A DNA stretch of 35,539 bases. Origin: Verrucomicrobiota bacterium (GTDB lineage: Bacteria; Verrucomicrobiota; Verrucomicrobiia; Verrucomicrobiales; DEV007). Each line of letters opens with the position of its first letter. The stretch's first letter is position 1. Of the stretch, positions 23,728-32,032 are shown piece after piece. The notes below the pieces were generated by a model. It was not told the origin of the DNA, did no database searches, and worked only from the letters and a program-made list of their open reading frames with translations. The DNA lies in the NCBI GenBank assembly GCA_003402735.1, contig QQNE01000041.1, positions 1 through 35,539 of the forward strand, read 5' to 3'. Both the position numbers and the translations under genes were made by a program.

Positions 23728-24891
23728 TCAACCGGCCATCTCCAGGATGCAACGGAAGCCGGTGTCATCGTAGCCATGCATCGGATTCCTCATGACCCTG
23801 GCGGAACCCAACAGCTCCTGGGGATTGCTGTTGCGCCAGGAAGCTCCCCTCACCATGCGTCGGCTCGATGAGGGGCCGCAGGCATCCGCACACCATTCCC
23901 ACACATTCCCTCCCAGATCGAAAATGCCAAAACGGTTCGGAGCGTAGCTGCCCACGGGAGCGGTGAACGGATGCCCATCCCGATACCCGCCGATGCGCAA
24001 CACCCCCATCCCCTTCGCCTCGTCTCCTGCGTAATTCCCCGAACCCGGCGGAGGCGGCCACTCCATGCCCCAAGGAAACGACACTTCCGGCTCCCCGTCG
24101 CAACTCAAGGCCAGGGTCCACTCCGCATCACAGGGAAGGCGGTAGCGAACTCCCTCGCGTTGTGACAACCAGGAGCAGAACGCGGCAGCCTCCTGCCAAG
24201 TGACCCGCACCACCGGATGGTCGCGCCCTTGTTTCAAAGAGGCCTTTCGCCAATCGCCTCGCGCCACCGCGCACTCGGCGGCAAAGAGCGCGTAATCCTG
24301 AACCCTCGTCAGCCACTTGCTGAACATCACCTGGGTTCCTGGCACCGGCGCGAAGGGCATTGCCAGGGAATTGGTAAACTTCTCCGGGATCATCGGTGCG
24401 CTCGCGCCTGACAGCTCCACCTCGCGTTCCTCACCCGCGTTCGCCTCGTGCTGCAAATCCCGACTGAGACGCACCAGAACCGCATTCACCTCGGCGGACG
24501 AGAGTGAATCCAACGCCCCCTGGGTGTCGTTGGCGCACTGATAGACCCCAGCCAAACGGTCGGCGAGCAGACAATCACTCACCAGGAGCCAATACAATTT
24601 GAGTTCTCCCGCTTCCGCGTGGGTCAGCAAGCGCGGAAGTTCGTTCTCCACAATGAAACTGGAGCTTTGAAAGTTCGGACTGACCAGCAAGACGGCGGCG
24701 CGGCTCGTATCGATGGCCCGGACGATCTCGTCGCTGTAACGATCTCCGTAATCAATCTTTCCGGAGTCGACCCAGGGCTCGATCCGCTTGTCATGGACCA
24801 GCGGGGCAAGATGGGCAACCAATCGGTCCAACCATTCGCGATCGCGCCGGCTGTAACTGATGAAAACACGTCTGGGGAAGCGTTCTGCCAT
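23728..24891 (-). CDS. TIR domain fused to formylglycine-generating-enzyme-like (SUMF1) domain
   Basis: This 387-residue protein has two parts. Residues 1 to about 140 form a TIR domain: VFISYSRRDREWLDRLVAHL, PWVDSGKIDYGDRYSDEIV, then SRAAVLLVSPNFQSSSFIV and ENELPRLL. Glu82 and Glu84 lie where bacterial TIR NADases carry the catalytic Glu. Residues of about 185-387 are FGE-like: HPVVRVTWQEAAAFCSWLS, YRLPCDAEWTLAL, GIFDLGGNVWEWCADACG, RMVRGASWRNSN and GFRCILE. The FGE fold is used both as an enzyme and as a C-type-lectin-like ligand-binding domain. I infer a sensor-effector protein in which the FGE-like part senses something and the TIR part signals or degrades NAD+. The gene is alone, with no defence genes adjacent. 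The start ATG precedes the first TIR strand by eight residues. Confidence 0.85.
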   Translation of the reverse strand: MAERFPRRVFISYSRRDREWLDRLVAHLAPLVHDKRIEPWVDSGKIDYGDRYSDEIVRAIDTSRAAVLLVSPNFQSSSFIVENELPRLLTHAEAGELKLYWLLVSDCLLADRLAGVYQCANDTQGALDSLSSAEVNAVLVRLSRDLQHEANAGEEREVELSGASAPMIPEKFTNSLAMPFAPVPGTQVMFSKWLTRVQDYALFAAECAVARGDWRKASLKQGRDHPVVRVTWQEAAAFCSWLSQREGVRYRLPCDAEWTLALSCDGEPEVSFPWGMEWPPPPGSGNYAGDEAKGMGVLRIGGYRDGHPFTAPVGSYAPNRFGIFDLGGNVWEWCADACGPSSSRRMVRGASWRNSNPQELLGSARVMRNPMHGYDDTGFRCILEMAG

Positions 24892-25003
24892 GAGTCAGAG
24901 CGCTCCGTCCCCACCCCTTGCCGGAGACTAGCTCAACCTCGCCTCCCGCAGAAGCGGTGTCAACCCTGACGCACGATTGCTCCGCCGATCCCGGGAACCG
25001 CTG

Positions 25004-26110
25004 TTAACAAAGATACGCGGCAATTTCGTCTGCAACCATCATGCCACCGATCGTCAGAACGAACCGGCCATCGCGAACCGCGGCCAGCCCCTCGCTTCTC
25101 AAATTCTCCGCCAGATCCTCCTCAACCCAGTCCATCGGCACGCCTTCGCTGGTTCGCAGAAGCAGGGCGAAGCGCTCCATGCCCAGCTGCAGGTCGGTGA
25201 GGCGCTCCGCATCGAGACGCGCGTGTCCCAATCCTTGAATCTGCTGCACCCACCGCGCGGTGTCGGGCAAGTTGCGCCAACGATCGCCCCCCACGGTGGA
25301 TACGGCGCTCGGTCCCAGGCCCAGGTAATCGGCCCCTGCCCAATAGGCCCGGTTGTGGAGGCTCTCACGCCCCGGCCGGGCGAAATTCGATACCTCATAG
25401 TGCATCCACCCGGACTCCCCCAGAAGCCGGTCCGCCAGCAAAAAGAATTCGGCGTCCCGATCCGAATCCGCCGTCCACTCGCCGGACTCGAAGCGCTGGA
25501 GGAACTCCGTATCTTCCTCGTAGGTCAGGTTGTAGGTGGAAATGTGATCCGGCTCGAGTTCCATGGCCGCCCGAAGTGAGAGGTCCCAGTCCTCCAAGCG
25601 TTGTCCGGGAACGGAAAACATCAGGTCGATGTTCACCTGCGGAATCCCTCCGCCGCGCAGGGCGCGCACCGCTTCCGCCACGTCCGCCGGTCCATGATCC
25701 CGGCCCAGCACGCCCAGGGACCCCTCATCGAACGCCTGAACGCCGAGACTGACCCGGGTCACGCCGCTCTCCGCCCAGATCGCAGCCCTCGCCTCGTCGA
25801 AGGTGCGCGGATTCGCCTCAAGGTTCCACTCTTCGAGACCGGAGAGGTCAACTTCGCGGCCCATGCCGGTCACCAGGTCCCGCCACACCGCTCCCGGAAG
25901 GAGCGATGGCGTGCCGCCGCCGAAATAGAGGGTGCGCGGCACCACCTCGCAATCCCCGTGGGCGAAACGCAACTCACCGAGCAGGGCGTTGGCAAAGTCT
26001 CCATAGGAGGTCTTGCCCGGTTGATGCTTGTAAAATCCGCAATACGGACAGATCCGGTGACAAAAGGGAACATGGACGTAAACGTGTTCTACCCTCGTCC
26101 TCTTTCCCAT
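25004..26110 (-). CDS. hemW: HemW-like radical SAM protein
   Basis: This 368-residue radical SAM protein carries the cluster motif C17-x3-C21-x2-C24 in VHVPFCHRICPYCGFYK. Further motifs are TLYFGGGTPSLLPG, WNLEANPRTF, RVSLGVQAFDEGSLGVLGRD, NIDLMFSVPGQ and HISTYNLTYEEDT. These fit HemW, a haem chaperone or inserter long mis-annotated as oxygen-independent coproporphyrinogen III oxidase (HemN). HemN itself is longer and has a different N-terminus. AGAGGA upstream of the ATG at 26110 is a good ribosome-binding site and sets the start; the GTG one codon before is possible. The next gene on the plus strand starts only 20 bases away, divergently. Confidence 0.9.
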   Translation of the reverse strand: MGKRTRVEHVYVHVPFCHRICPYCGFYKHQPGKTSYGDFANALLGELRFAHGDCEVVPRTLYFGGGTPSLLPGAVWRDLVTGMGREVDLSGLEEWNLEANPRTFDEARAAIWAESGVTRVSLGVQAFDEGSLGVLGRDHGPADVAEAVRALRGGGIPQVNIDLMFSVPGQRLEDWDLSLRAAMELEPDHISTYNLTYEEDTEFLQRFESGEWTADSDRDAEFFLLADRLLGESGWMHYEVSNFARPGRESLHNRAYWAGADYLGLGPSAVSTVGGDRWRNLPDTARWVQQIQGLGHARLDAERLTDLQLGMERFALLLRTSEGVPMDWVEEDLAENLRSEGLAAVRDGRFVLTIGGMMVADEIAAYLC

Positions 26111-26130
26111 CACGGCCAGTTCCTCTCGTT

Positions 26131-27156
26131 GTGAATTTCTCGACAAGTCCCCGTCAGGCAAGCGGTTTTGAAACCGATTCCAACAGATCGCTGTTGCGCG
26201 ATGTCTCCCGGTCATTCTACATCTCCCTCCGCCTCCTGCCACCCGGAATGCGACCTGCTTGCGGGTTGGGTTATTTGCTCGCCCGACTCTGCGATACGGT
26301 GGCGGACGCGTCCCGAGCCCCCCTGTCCCGACGCCGCGCCTGGCTCCTGGAACTGCGTGAAGCCTTGCTCCACGAGGGCGCCCTCCCGGACCTGAGCCCT
26401 TTGCTCTCCTGCCTCGATCATCCAGGCGAGCGAACGCTCACGGAACGGGCCCGGGATTGTCTGCTCGCCCTCCGGGCCTCGGACGGTCCGGAGCGGGAAC
26501 CCCTCCGCGAAGTGCTCGACTCGATCACCCGCGGCCAGTTGCTCGATCTGGAGTTCTTCGCAAACGCCGCTCCGGGCCAGCCGCACCACCTGCCCTCGGA
26601 GGACGCCCTGATCCTCTACGCCGACGCGGTGGCCGGATGTGTGGGACGCTTCTGGACGAGGATCGCCTGGCAATCGAATCCTTCCTTTGCCACCGAACCA
26701 CTCGACCGGATGATGGCCTGGGGCACCCGATTCGGTCAAGCCCTGCAGTGGATCAACATTGTCCGCGATCGCCACGAAGACCTGCCCAACGGACGGGGTT
26801 ATCTGCCTGACGGCGAAGCCCCCGCGGTCTGGTTGGACCGGGCGGAAGCTGGTCTGCGCGATGGCATCCGTTACACCGCAGCCCTTCGGGGACTCCGACT
26901 GCGCCTCGCCACCGCCCTGCCGGCCCTCCTGGGCGCCGCCACCATCCGCGAACTCCGGGCCCACGCGAACACCTTCGACACCGAGCGCATCAAAATTTCA
27001 CGCAATGAGGCCTCCGCCATCGTCCGCGGCGCCGCCTGGCGCATCGTCTGCCAACGCCCGCTCGCCGCTTACTTCGAGACCTTGCTCCAGCCGAAGCGAA
27101 CAAACTCCGGCGGAACCGGCGCCTCAAAGTCCAGGGGGACACCCGTGACCGGATGA
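26131..27156 (+). CDS. Squalene/phytoene synthase family protein
   Basis: This 341-residue all-helical isoprenoid synthase carries both Asp-rich motifs: DTVAD (55-59) in ARLCDTVADASRAPL and DRHED (213-217) in WINIVRDRHEDLPNGRGYLP. Other family segments are DVSRSFYISLRLLPPGMRPA, SITRGQLLDLEFFA and YADAVAGCVGRFWTRIAW. These enzymes condense two prenyl diphosphates head to head to presqualene, squalene or phytoene; the exact product cannot be fixed from motifs. The GTG at 26131 is chosen since no ATG lies upstream of the conserved helix in a sensible place. There is no ribosome-binding site, and only 20 bases separate it from the hemW start. The 3' end overlaps the convergent RluD-type gene by 88 bases, giving an atypical Ser/Gly/Thr-rich tail. 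Confidence 0.85.
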   Translation: MNFSTSPRQASGFETDSNRSLLRDVSRSFYISLRLLPPGMRPACGLGYLLARLCDTVADASRAPLSRRRAWLLELREALLHEGALPDLSPLLSCLDHPGERTLTERARDCLLALRASDGPEREPLREVLDSITRGQLLDLEFFANAAPGQPHHLPSEDALILYADAVAGCVGRFWTRIAWQSNPSFATEPLDRMMAWGTRFGQALQWINIVRDRHEDLPNGRGYLPDGEAPAVWLDRAEAGLRDGIRYTAALRGLRLRLATALPALLGAATIRELRAHANTFDTERIKISRNEASAIVRGAAWRIVCQRPLAAYFETLLQPKRTNSGGTGASKSRGTPVTG

Positions 27157-28016
27157 TTCAGCCCAAGCCGCCAGGCGTGCAGCATCAGCCGAGTCGCCCC
27201 GACCCGATTCAGAGTCCCTTTCCCGTAGATGGGATCTCCCAGGATGGCGTGCCCCAGATGGTAGGCCATGTGCACCCGAATTTGATGGGTCCGTCCCGTG
27301 TGAATCCGGCACTTCACCAGGGAAGCCCCGTTCTCTCGGACCAAAACTTCCCAATCCGTCAAGGCGGGCTTTCCCTGGGGGGCGGTCACGATCGCCATTT
27401 TCTGACGATTCCCCGGGTTGCGCCCGATCCGGTTTTCGATCCTCCCGCAATCCCCGCGCACCGTGCCCGCGACCGCACAAAGATATTCCTTTCGGGTCTC
27501 ACGGGAGGCGAAGGCAGTCACCAGGGCGAGGTGAGCCTGGTCGGTCTTCGCGACCGCCAGACACCCGCTGGTGTCCTTGTCCAGGCGGTGAACGATGCCG
27601 GGCCGCTCGGGATCCCCGAGCTTCGAGAGTTGTTCTCCGCAATGATGGAGCAGCCCCTGCACCAGCGTTCCGGTGGGATTGCCCGCGCCCGGGTGGACAC
27701 AGAGTCCTTCCGCTTTGTTCAAGACCAGAAGGTGTTCGTCCTCGAAGAGAATGTCCAGGCTCATCGTCTCACCCGATAGAGCCACGGGCTCGGTCGGCCC
27801 CGGCAAGATGTCGATCTTGTCCCCCACGGTCACGGGTCGCTTCGGCGCTGCCGGCTGTCCGTTCACCAGCACGCGGTTCTCCTTCGCAAGAGTCTGCAAC
27901 TGGGAACGGGAGAACTCGGGAAGCCGGGCCGCCAGATACCGGTCCAGCCGCTCCCCGGAACTCTCACTGTGTTCCACTTGCAGCGTGATTGTTTCTCGGT
28001 CTAATTTCCCGCTCAT
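27069..28016 (-). CDS. rluD: RluD-type large-subunit rRNA pseudouridine synthase
   Basis: This 315-residue protein has an N-terminal S4 RNA-binding domain (about 20-70: GERLDRYLAARLPEFSRSQL, NRVLVNGQ) and a pseudouridine synthase domain. The catalytic motif is HRLDKDTSGCLAVAK with Asp146 as nucleophile. Others are LLVLNKAEGLCVHPGAG, KCRIHTGRTHQIRVHMAY and ILGDPIYG. RluD-family enzymes isomerise uridines in 23S rRNA helix 69; relatives RluA and RluC modify other positions, so the exact site is uncertain. The ATG at 28016 begins the S4-domain protein. The reading frame stays open far upstream, but that part is antisense to the kinase gene. The gene's last 88 bases overlap the 3' end of the squalene/phytoene synthase gene. 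Confidence 0.93.
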   Translation of the reverse strand: MSGKLDRETITLQVEHSESSGERLDRYLAARLPEFSRSQLQTLAKENRVLVNGQPAAPKRPVTVGDKIDILPGPTEPVALSGETMSLDILFEDEHLLVLNKAEGLCVHPGAGNPTGTLVQGLLHHCGEQLSKLGDPERPGIVHRLDKDTSGCLAVAKTDQAHLALVTAFASRETRKEYLCAVAGTVRGDCGRIENRIGRNPGNRQKMAIVTAPQGKPALTDWEVLVRENGASLVKCRIHTGRTHQIRVHMAYHLGHAILGDPIYGKGTLNRVGATRLMLHAWRLGLNHPVTGVPLDFEAPVPPEFVRFGWSKVSK

Positions 28017-28037
28017 TTTCAGAATCTGCTGGTATCC

Positions 28038-30314
28038 ATGCCCAATTCGTCCGCACCGTTGTTGAACACCTGTCCGGAATGCACTGGAGTCATCGATGTC
28101 AGCGCCGTCCGGCCCTTTGAGAAGATCTCCTGCCCGCATTGTGGCCGGGCCGTCCGCGTGCGGATCAACTTCGGCAAGTTTACCATCCTCGCCGAAATTG
28201 GCGAGGGCGGGATGAGCCGGGTCTTCCGCGCCCAGGACAGCACCCTGGGTCGCGAGGTTGCCCTCAAGGTGCTGCACTCTCACTTCGGCGACCAACCGGA
28301 ACTGATCGCTCAATTCGAGAAGGAGGCGCGCCTCACCGCCTCGATCAATCATGCCAACGTGGTGCAGGTCTACTCGGTCGGTCGGGACCAGGGCTACTTC
28401 TACATCGCGATGGAACTGCTCCAAAGCGAAAATCTGGACACCAAGTTGGCCAGTGGTCCGCTTCCCGAGGCCTCGGCGCTCCGACTCATCCACGAGGTCG
28501 CGCAGGGCTTGGCTGCTGCCGCCAAGATCGGTCTGATCCACCGGGACATCAAACCGGGAAACATCCTTTTCGATCGCTCGGGCACCGCCAAGCTCGTCGA
28601 TTTCGGACTGGCTCTCGTCCTCGGCACCGAAGAGGAGATGGCGGACCTCTGGGCCACCCCGCACTACGTTCCGCCGGAGAAGCTGAAAGGTCTGCCCGAT
28701 GACTTGCGGGGGGACATCTACAGCCTCGGAGCCACCCTCTTTCATCTGCTCGCGGGCAAGCCACCGCACACCGTGGACACCGTTTCCACTGGGGAGATCC
28801 TCCAAATCAAGTCGCAGCCGGCCAACCTTCGCGCCGCGGCCCCCCGTTTGCGCGGCCGCACCATCGCCCTGGTGAATCGGATGATGGCCTTTGATCCAAA
28901 GGACCGCTTCAACAACTACGCGGAATTGATCCGGGCCATCGAGGAGGCCCGGGCCGCCGCGGATCCCCATTTTGTGGTCCCGGGGCGCCCCCGAAAGCGA
29001 CCGGTCTGGCTCCAGGCCGCTTCCGGAGCCGCGGGCGGCCTGCTCCTTCTGGCCATGGTGGCGCAATTCTTCAAGCCCCGCGAGGGCGACCAGGATGCCG
29101 ATTCCAAGACGCCACCTCCCCTCCGACCCGGCGGAGGCGAGTTGATTGTCTCCGCCGATCAGGCCGCCCGGCTGCGCTCGGTGGAGATCGCCCGCAAACG
29201 GTATGCCGAGGGCAATACCGCCGAGGCTCTGGATCTGTTCGCCAAGGCCGAGAAAGACGACAAGATGGCCGCCGATGTCCGGGCTTGGGCGGCGTTTCAC
29301 CTCGCCACCGAGGCCGCCATCAAGGGAAACACCGCCGAAGCCAAACGGCTCTTCACCATGGCCACCACCCACGCCAGAAATTCGTCGTCGGCCCTGGCTG
29401 AATGGTTCGAAAGCGTGGAAAAGGGGACAGCCTCCGCCGAGGATCCCCTCGCGGCCCTCGCCCTCGGCTGCCAGGCGTTTTCGGCGGGAGATTACCCGGT
29501 CGCGGCCGATCTCTTGCAGCGGTATCAGTCCGCCAAGTTCTCCGCGGAAGAGGCGTGGAAGGGCCTCTATCAACCCACCTGTCAGGCAGCCCTGGCCGAT
29601 GCCCTGCTTCTCCGCACCCTCCCGGGCGAACCGGCCCGGGACGATCCGGCGGCCGTGCAAACGGCACTGGACGGCTGGACGGCGCTCTTCGCGAAGCTGC
29701 GCCAACCCTCCAGCCGCCAATTTGCCCAGGGCAAAATCACCAACTTGGGCACCGCCCTGGTCCAGGCGCAGCTCAAGGGGCTGGAGGCGGCGAAAGCCAC
29801 CGACCATCAATTGCTCCTGGAGACTTCCACCAAGGCCCTGGACTTCGCCAAGTCGCGGAATTTCGCCTCCGCTTCCGCCGCGTGGGCCAAAGCCGTCCCG
29901 ACCTCGGAGTGGGGCCGCGAACGCGCGCGACTCGCCGCCGATGCCTGTTCCCGGGCCGGGCAATTCGTTGTCGACTTCGTTTCCAAGGTGGGCGAAACCG
30001 GTTATTCCGGCCCCATCTTGAGGACATCGGGCCAGCCGTTCGCCGCCCGCATTGTCTCGGCAACGGCCGACAAACTTCTCGTGGATCTCGGGTTTGGGCC
30101 CACGCCCATCGATTTCAGCGCCATCTCCTCGGCCGGGATTCTCCAGATCGCCAAGACCACCTTCCTGCCAAAAGCCGGGCCCGATGTTCTCGAGCGCGCC
30201 GCCTTCTTCGCCTGGCTCAGCGGGGACACCGAGTATGCCAAGGAACTCTCCCGGCAACTCCACGATCTCCCGGGCTTCGCGGACCGGTGGGAAGCGCTCA
30301 TTCTGGCCCCCTGA
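28038..30314 (+). CDS. Membrane-anchored Ser/Thr protein kinase with N-terminal zinc ribbon
   Basis: This 758-residue protein has three parts. Residues 12-35 form a zinc ribbon with two CxxC knuckles (C12/C15 in CPEC, C32/C35 in CPHC). Residues 47 to about 305 are a Hanks-type kinase: glycine loop GEGGMSRVF, Lys77 in VALKVL, HRDIKPGN (168-175), DFGLAL (188-193) and PPEKL. A basic stretch then leads to a membrane segment (about 324-345, LQAASGAAGGLLLLAMVAQF). The remainder is an alpha-helical, TPR-like region rich in Ala and Lys that would face the periplasm and may be the sensor. All core catalytic residues are present, so activity is expected. It starts 22 bases from the divergent pseudouridine synthase start. 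A ClpX-like gene follows after 61 bases, on the same strand. Confidence 0.9.
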   Translation: MPNSSAPLLNTCPECTGVIDVSAVRPFEKISCPHCGRAVRVRINFGKFTILAEIGEGGMSRVFRAQDSTLGREVALKVLHSHFGDQPELIAQFEKEARLTASINHANVVQVYSVGRDQGYFYIAMELLQSENLDTKLASGPLPEASALRLIHEVAQGLAAAAKIGLIHRDIKPGNILFDRSGTAKLVDFGLALVLGTEEEMADLWATPHYVPPEKLKGLPDDLRGDIYSLGATLFHLLAGKPPHTVDTVSTGEILQIKSQPANLRAAAPRLRGRTIALVNRMMAFDPKDRFNNYAELIRAIEEARAAADPHFVVPGRPRKRPVWLQAASGAAGGLLLLAMVAQFFKPREGDQDADSKTPPPLRPGGGELIVSADQAARLRSVEIARKRYAEGNTAEALDLFAKAEKDDKMAADVRAWAAFHLATEAAIKGNTAEAKRLFTMATTHARNSSSALAEWFESVEKGTASAEDPLAALALGCQAFSAGDYPVAADLLQRYQSAKFSAEEAWKGLYQPTCQAALADALLLRTLPGEPARDDPAAVQTALDGWTALFAKLRQPSSRQFAQGKITNLGTALVQAQLKGLEAAKATDHQLLLETSTKALDFAKSRNFASASAAWAKAVPTSEWGRERARLAADACSRAGQFVVDFVSKVGETGYSGPILRTSGQPFAARIVSATADKLLVDLGFGPTPIDFSAISSAGILQIAKTTFLPKAGPDVLERAAFFAWLSGDTEYAKELSRQLHDLPGFADRWEALILAP

Positions 30315-30375
30315 GTTCAGGCTCAGGACCAGTTCGACTTGTCGGAACCAACCTCCTCGCCGATGCTTCCTTCTC

Positions 30376-32013
30376 ATGGACAAGGGTGATGACCGTCCCG
30401 CCACGCCGGAAGAACTCTCCCGCCAACTGGCGGATTTCATGAAGGCAAACTTCCCCGGGGCCGTGGCCTTCAAGCCCTTCCAAAACATCTCCAGGGGCAA
30501 CGATCCGGATCACGGGAAAGAACCGGACGAGGCTTCGCCCACCCGGAACGCCATTTTCGAATTCCAGTTCCGCCCGCGCGACATCAAGGCCCATCTCGAT
30601 CGTTTTGTGATCAAGCAGGACGAGGCGAAAAAGGCACTCGCCATCGCGGTTTGTGATCATTACAACCACGCGAAATACCTCAAGCGGCTTGAGGAGGAAG
30701 ATCCTGCCCTGGCCCGCAAAGTCGAGATCGCCAAGCAGAACGTCATCATCGTCGGACCCACCGGCGTGGGAAAGACCTATCTCGTCAAACACATCGCAGA
30801 CCTCATCGGCGTTCCGTTCGTGAAAGCGGACGCCACCAAATTCAGCGAGACCGGTTACGTGGGCGCAGACGTGGACGACCTCATCCGCGAGTTGGTGCAA
30901 AAAGCGCAAGGGGATGTCGCTCTCGCGGAGTATGGCATTGTTTACATCGATGAGATCGACAAACTGGCGACGCGGGGCACGATGATCGGGCGCGACGTCA
31001 GTGGCCGCGGCGTGCAGACGACCCTGCTCAAACTGATGGAAGAGACGGAAGTGCCGCTGCGGAGCCCGTCGGATCTTCAGGGACAGATGCAGGCGATGTT
31101 CGACCTGAGCCGAGGCAAGGGCGGGGCCCCGACCACCGTGAACACCCGCAACATCCTCTTCATCGCGAGCGGAGCCTTCTCCGGCCTGGAAACCGTCATC
31201 AGCGAACGCCTTCGCCAAGGCACGATGGGATTCGGGGCGGACCGGCGCACGGTGGGGCTCGACAACGAATTGTTCCGCAACGTGACGACCCGGGACTTTC
31301 TGGAGTTCGGGTTTGAAGCGGAATTCATCGGGCGCCTTCCGGTGCGTGTCGTCTGTGAACCCCTCCAGGCCAGTGACCTCTTCACGATCCTGAAGGATTC
31401 CGAAGGCAGCCTCGTCCACCAATACGAGCGCGACTTCGATGCGTTTGGAATCCGGGTCCGCTTCGAGGATTCAGGTCTGCGCGAAATCTCGGCCCAGGCA
31501 GAGCGCGAGCAGACCGGGGCACGAGGCTTGGTGACCGTCTGCGAGCGCCTCCTGCGCGACTTCAAATTCGAACTTCCCGGAACGTCCGTGACCGAGTTGG
31601 TGGTTGATGCCGCCCTGGTCCAGAATCCCGCCGCGACCCTGCGCCAGCTCCTCGCCGAGTGCCAGAGCGACTTTCACCGCCAAGCCGCGGCGGAGGTCGA
31701 TCTCTTTTGCCGCGATTTTCAGGACAAACACGGGCTCACCATCGTCTTCGACGAGGAAGCGGTGGAGGCCCTCTCGGCCATTGCACGGGCAGACTGCAGC
31801 AACGCGCTCCAGGTCTGCAAACGGCTCTTTCGCGACTACCAATTCGGACTGGGTCTCATCCAAAAAAACACGGGACAATCGGAGTTCCGTCTCCCGCTCC
31901 TCGCCGTAACCAGCCCCTCTCCGTTCCTGAGTGATCTGGTCGTCCAATCCTACGGGCGGACCGGATCCGCGGCCGGGGATTCCGGCACTGACGCACCTTC
32001 CACCCTTTCATAG
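30376..32013 (+). CDS. ClpX-like AAA+ ATPase lacking the zinc-binding domain, with duplicated small subdomain
   Basis: This 545-residue AAA+ protein has ClpX signatures: Walker A GPTGVGKT (127-134), pore loop GYVG (160-163), Walker B IVYIDEIDK (188-196), sensor 1 NILFIASGAF, arginine finger EFIGRLP, and MGF (284-286) where ClpX has the IGF tripeptide that docks ClpP. The N-terminal zinc-binding domain of housekeeping ClpX is missing; a divergent 60-residue leader replaces it. After the normal small subdomain (about 350-402) comes a second, similar segment (about 444-495), so the small domain seems duplicated. It may unfold substrates, with or without a ClpP partner. No clpP gene is nearby. 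The start at 30376 is the first sensible ATG. The gene lies between the kinase gene and the cyclase-like gene, which begins 19 bases after its stop. Confidence 0.87.
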   Translation: MDKGDDRPATPEELSRQLADFMKANFPGAVAFKPFQNISRGNDPDHGKEPDEASPTRNAIFEFQFRPRDIKAHLDRFVIKQDEAKKALAIAVCDHYNHAKYLKRLEEEDPALARKVEIAKQNVIIVGPTGVGKTYLVKHIADLIGVPFVKADATKFSETGYVGADVDDLIRELVQKAQGDVALAEYGIVYIDEIDKLATRGTMIGRDVSGRGVQTTLLKLMEETEVPLRSPSDLQGQMQAMFDLSRGKGGAPTTVNTRNILFIASGAFSGLETVISERLRQGTMGFGADRRTVGLDNELFRNVTTRDFLEFGFEAEFIGRLPVRVVCEPLQASDLFTILKDSEGSLVHQYERDFDAFGIRVRFEDSGLREISAQAEREQTGARGLVTVCERLLRDFKFELPGTSVTELVVDAALVQNPAATLRQLLAECQSDFHRQAAAEVDLFCRDFQDKHGLTIVFDEEAVEALSAIARADCSNALQVCKRLFRDYQFGLGLIQKNTGQSEFRLPLLAVTSPSPFLSDLVVQSYGRTGSAAGDSGTDAPSTLS

Positions 32014-32032
32014 CGACCCACTCACCCTCCGG

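Noticed and set aside
25004..26110. Oxygen-independent coproporphyrinogen III oxidase (HemN)
   Set aside because: The length and N-terminus fit HemW; HemN is about 90 residues longer with a distinct N-terminal extension before the cluster motif.
28038..30500. Upstream extension of the RluD-type frame to a 1143-codon protein
   Set aside because: The extension is antisense to the kinase gene; the S4 domain of the synthase starts right after the ATG at 28016.
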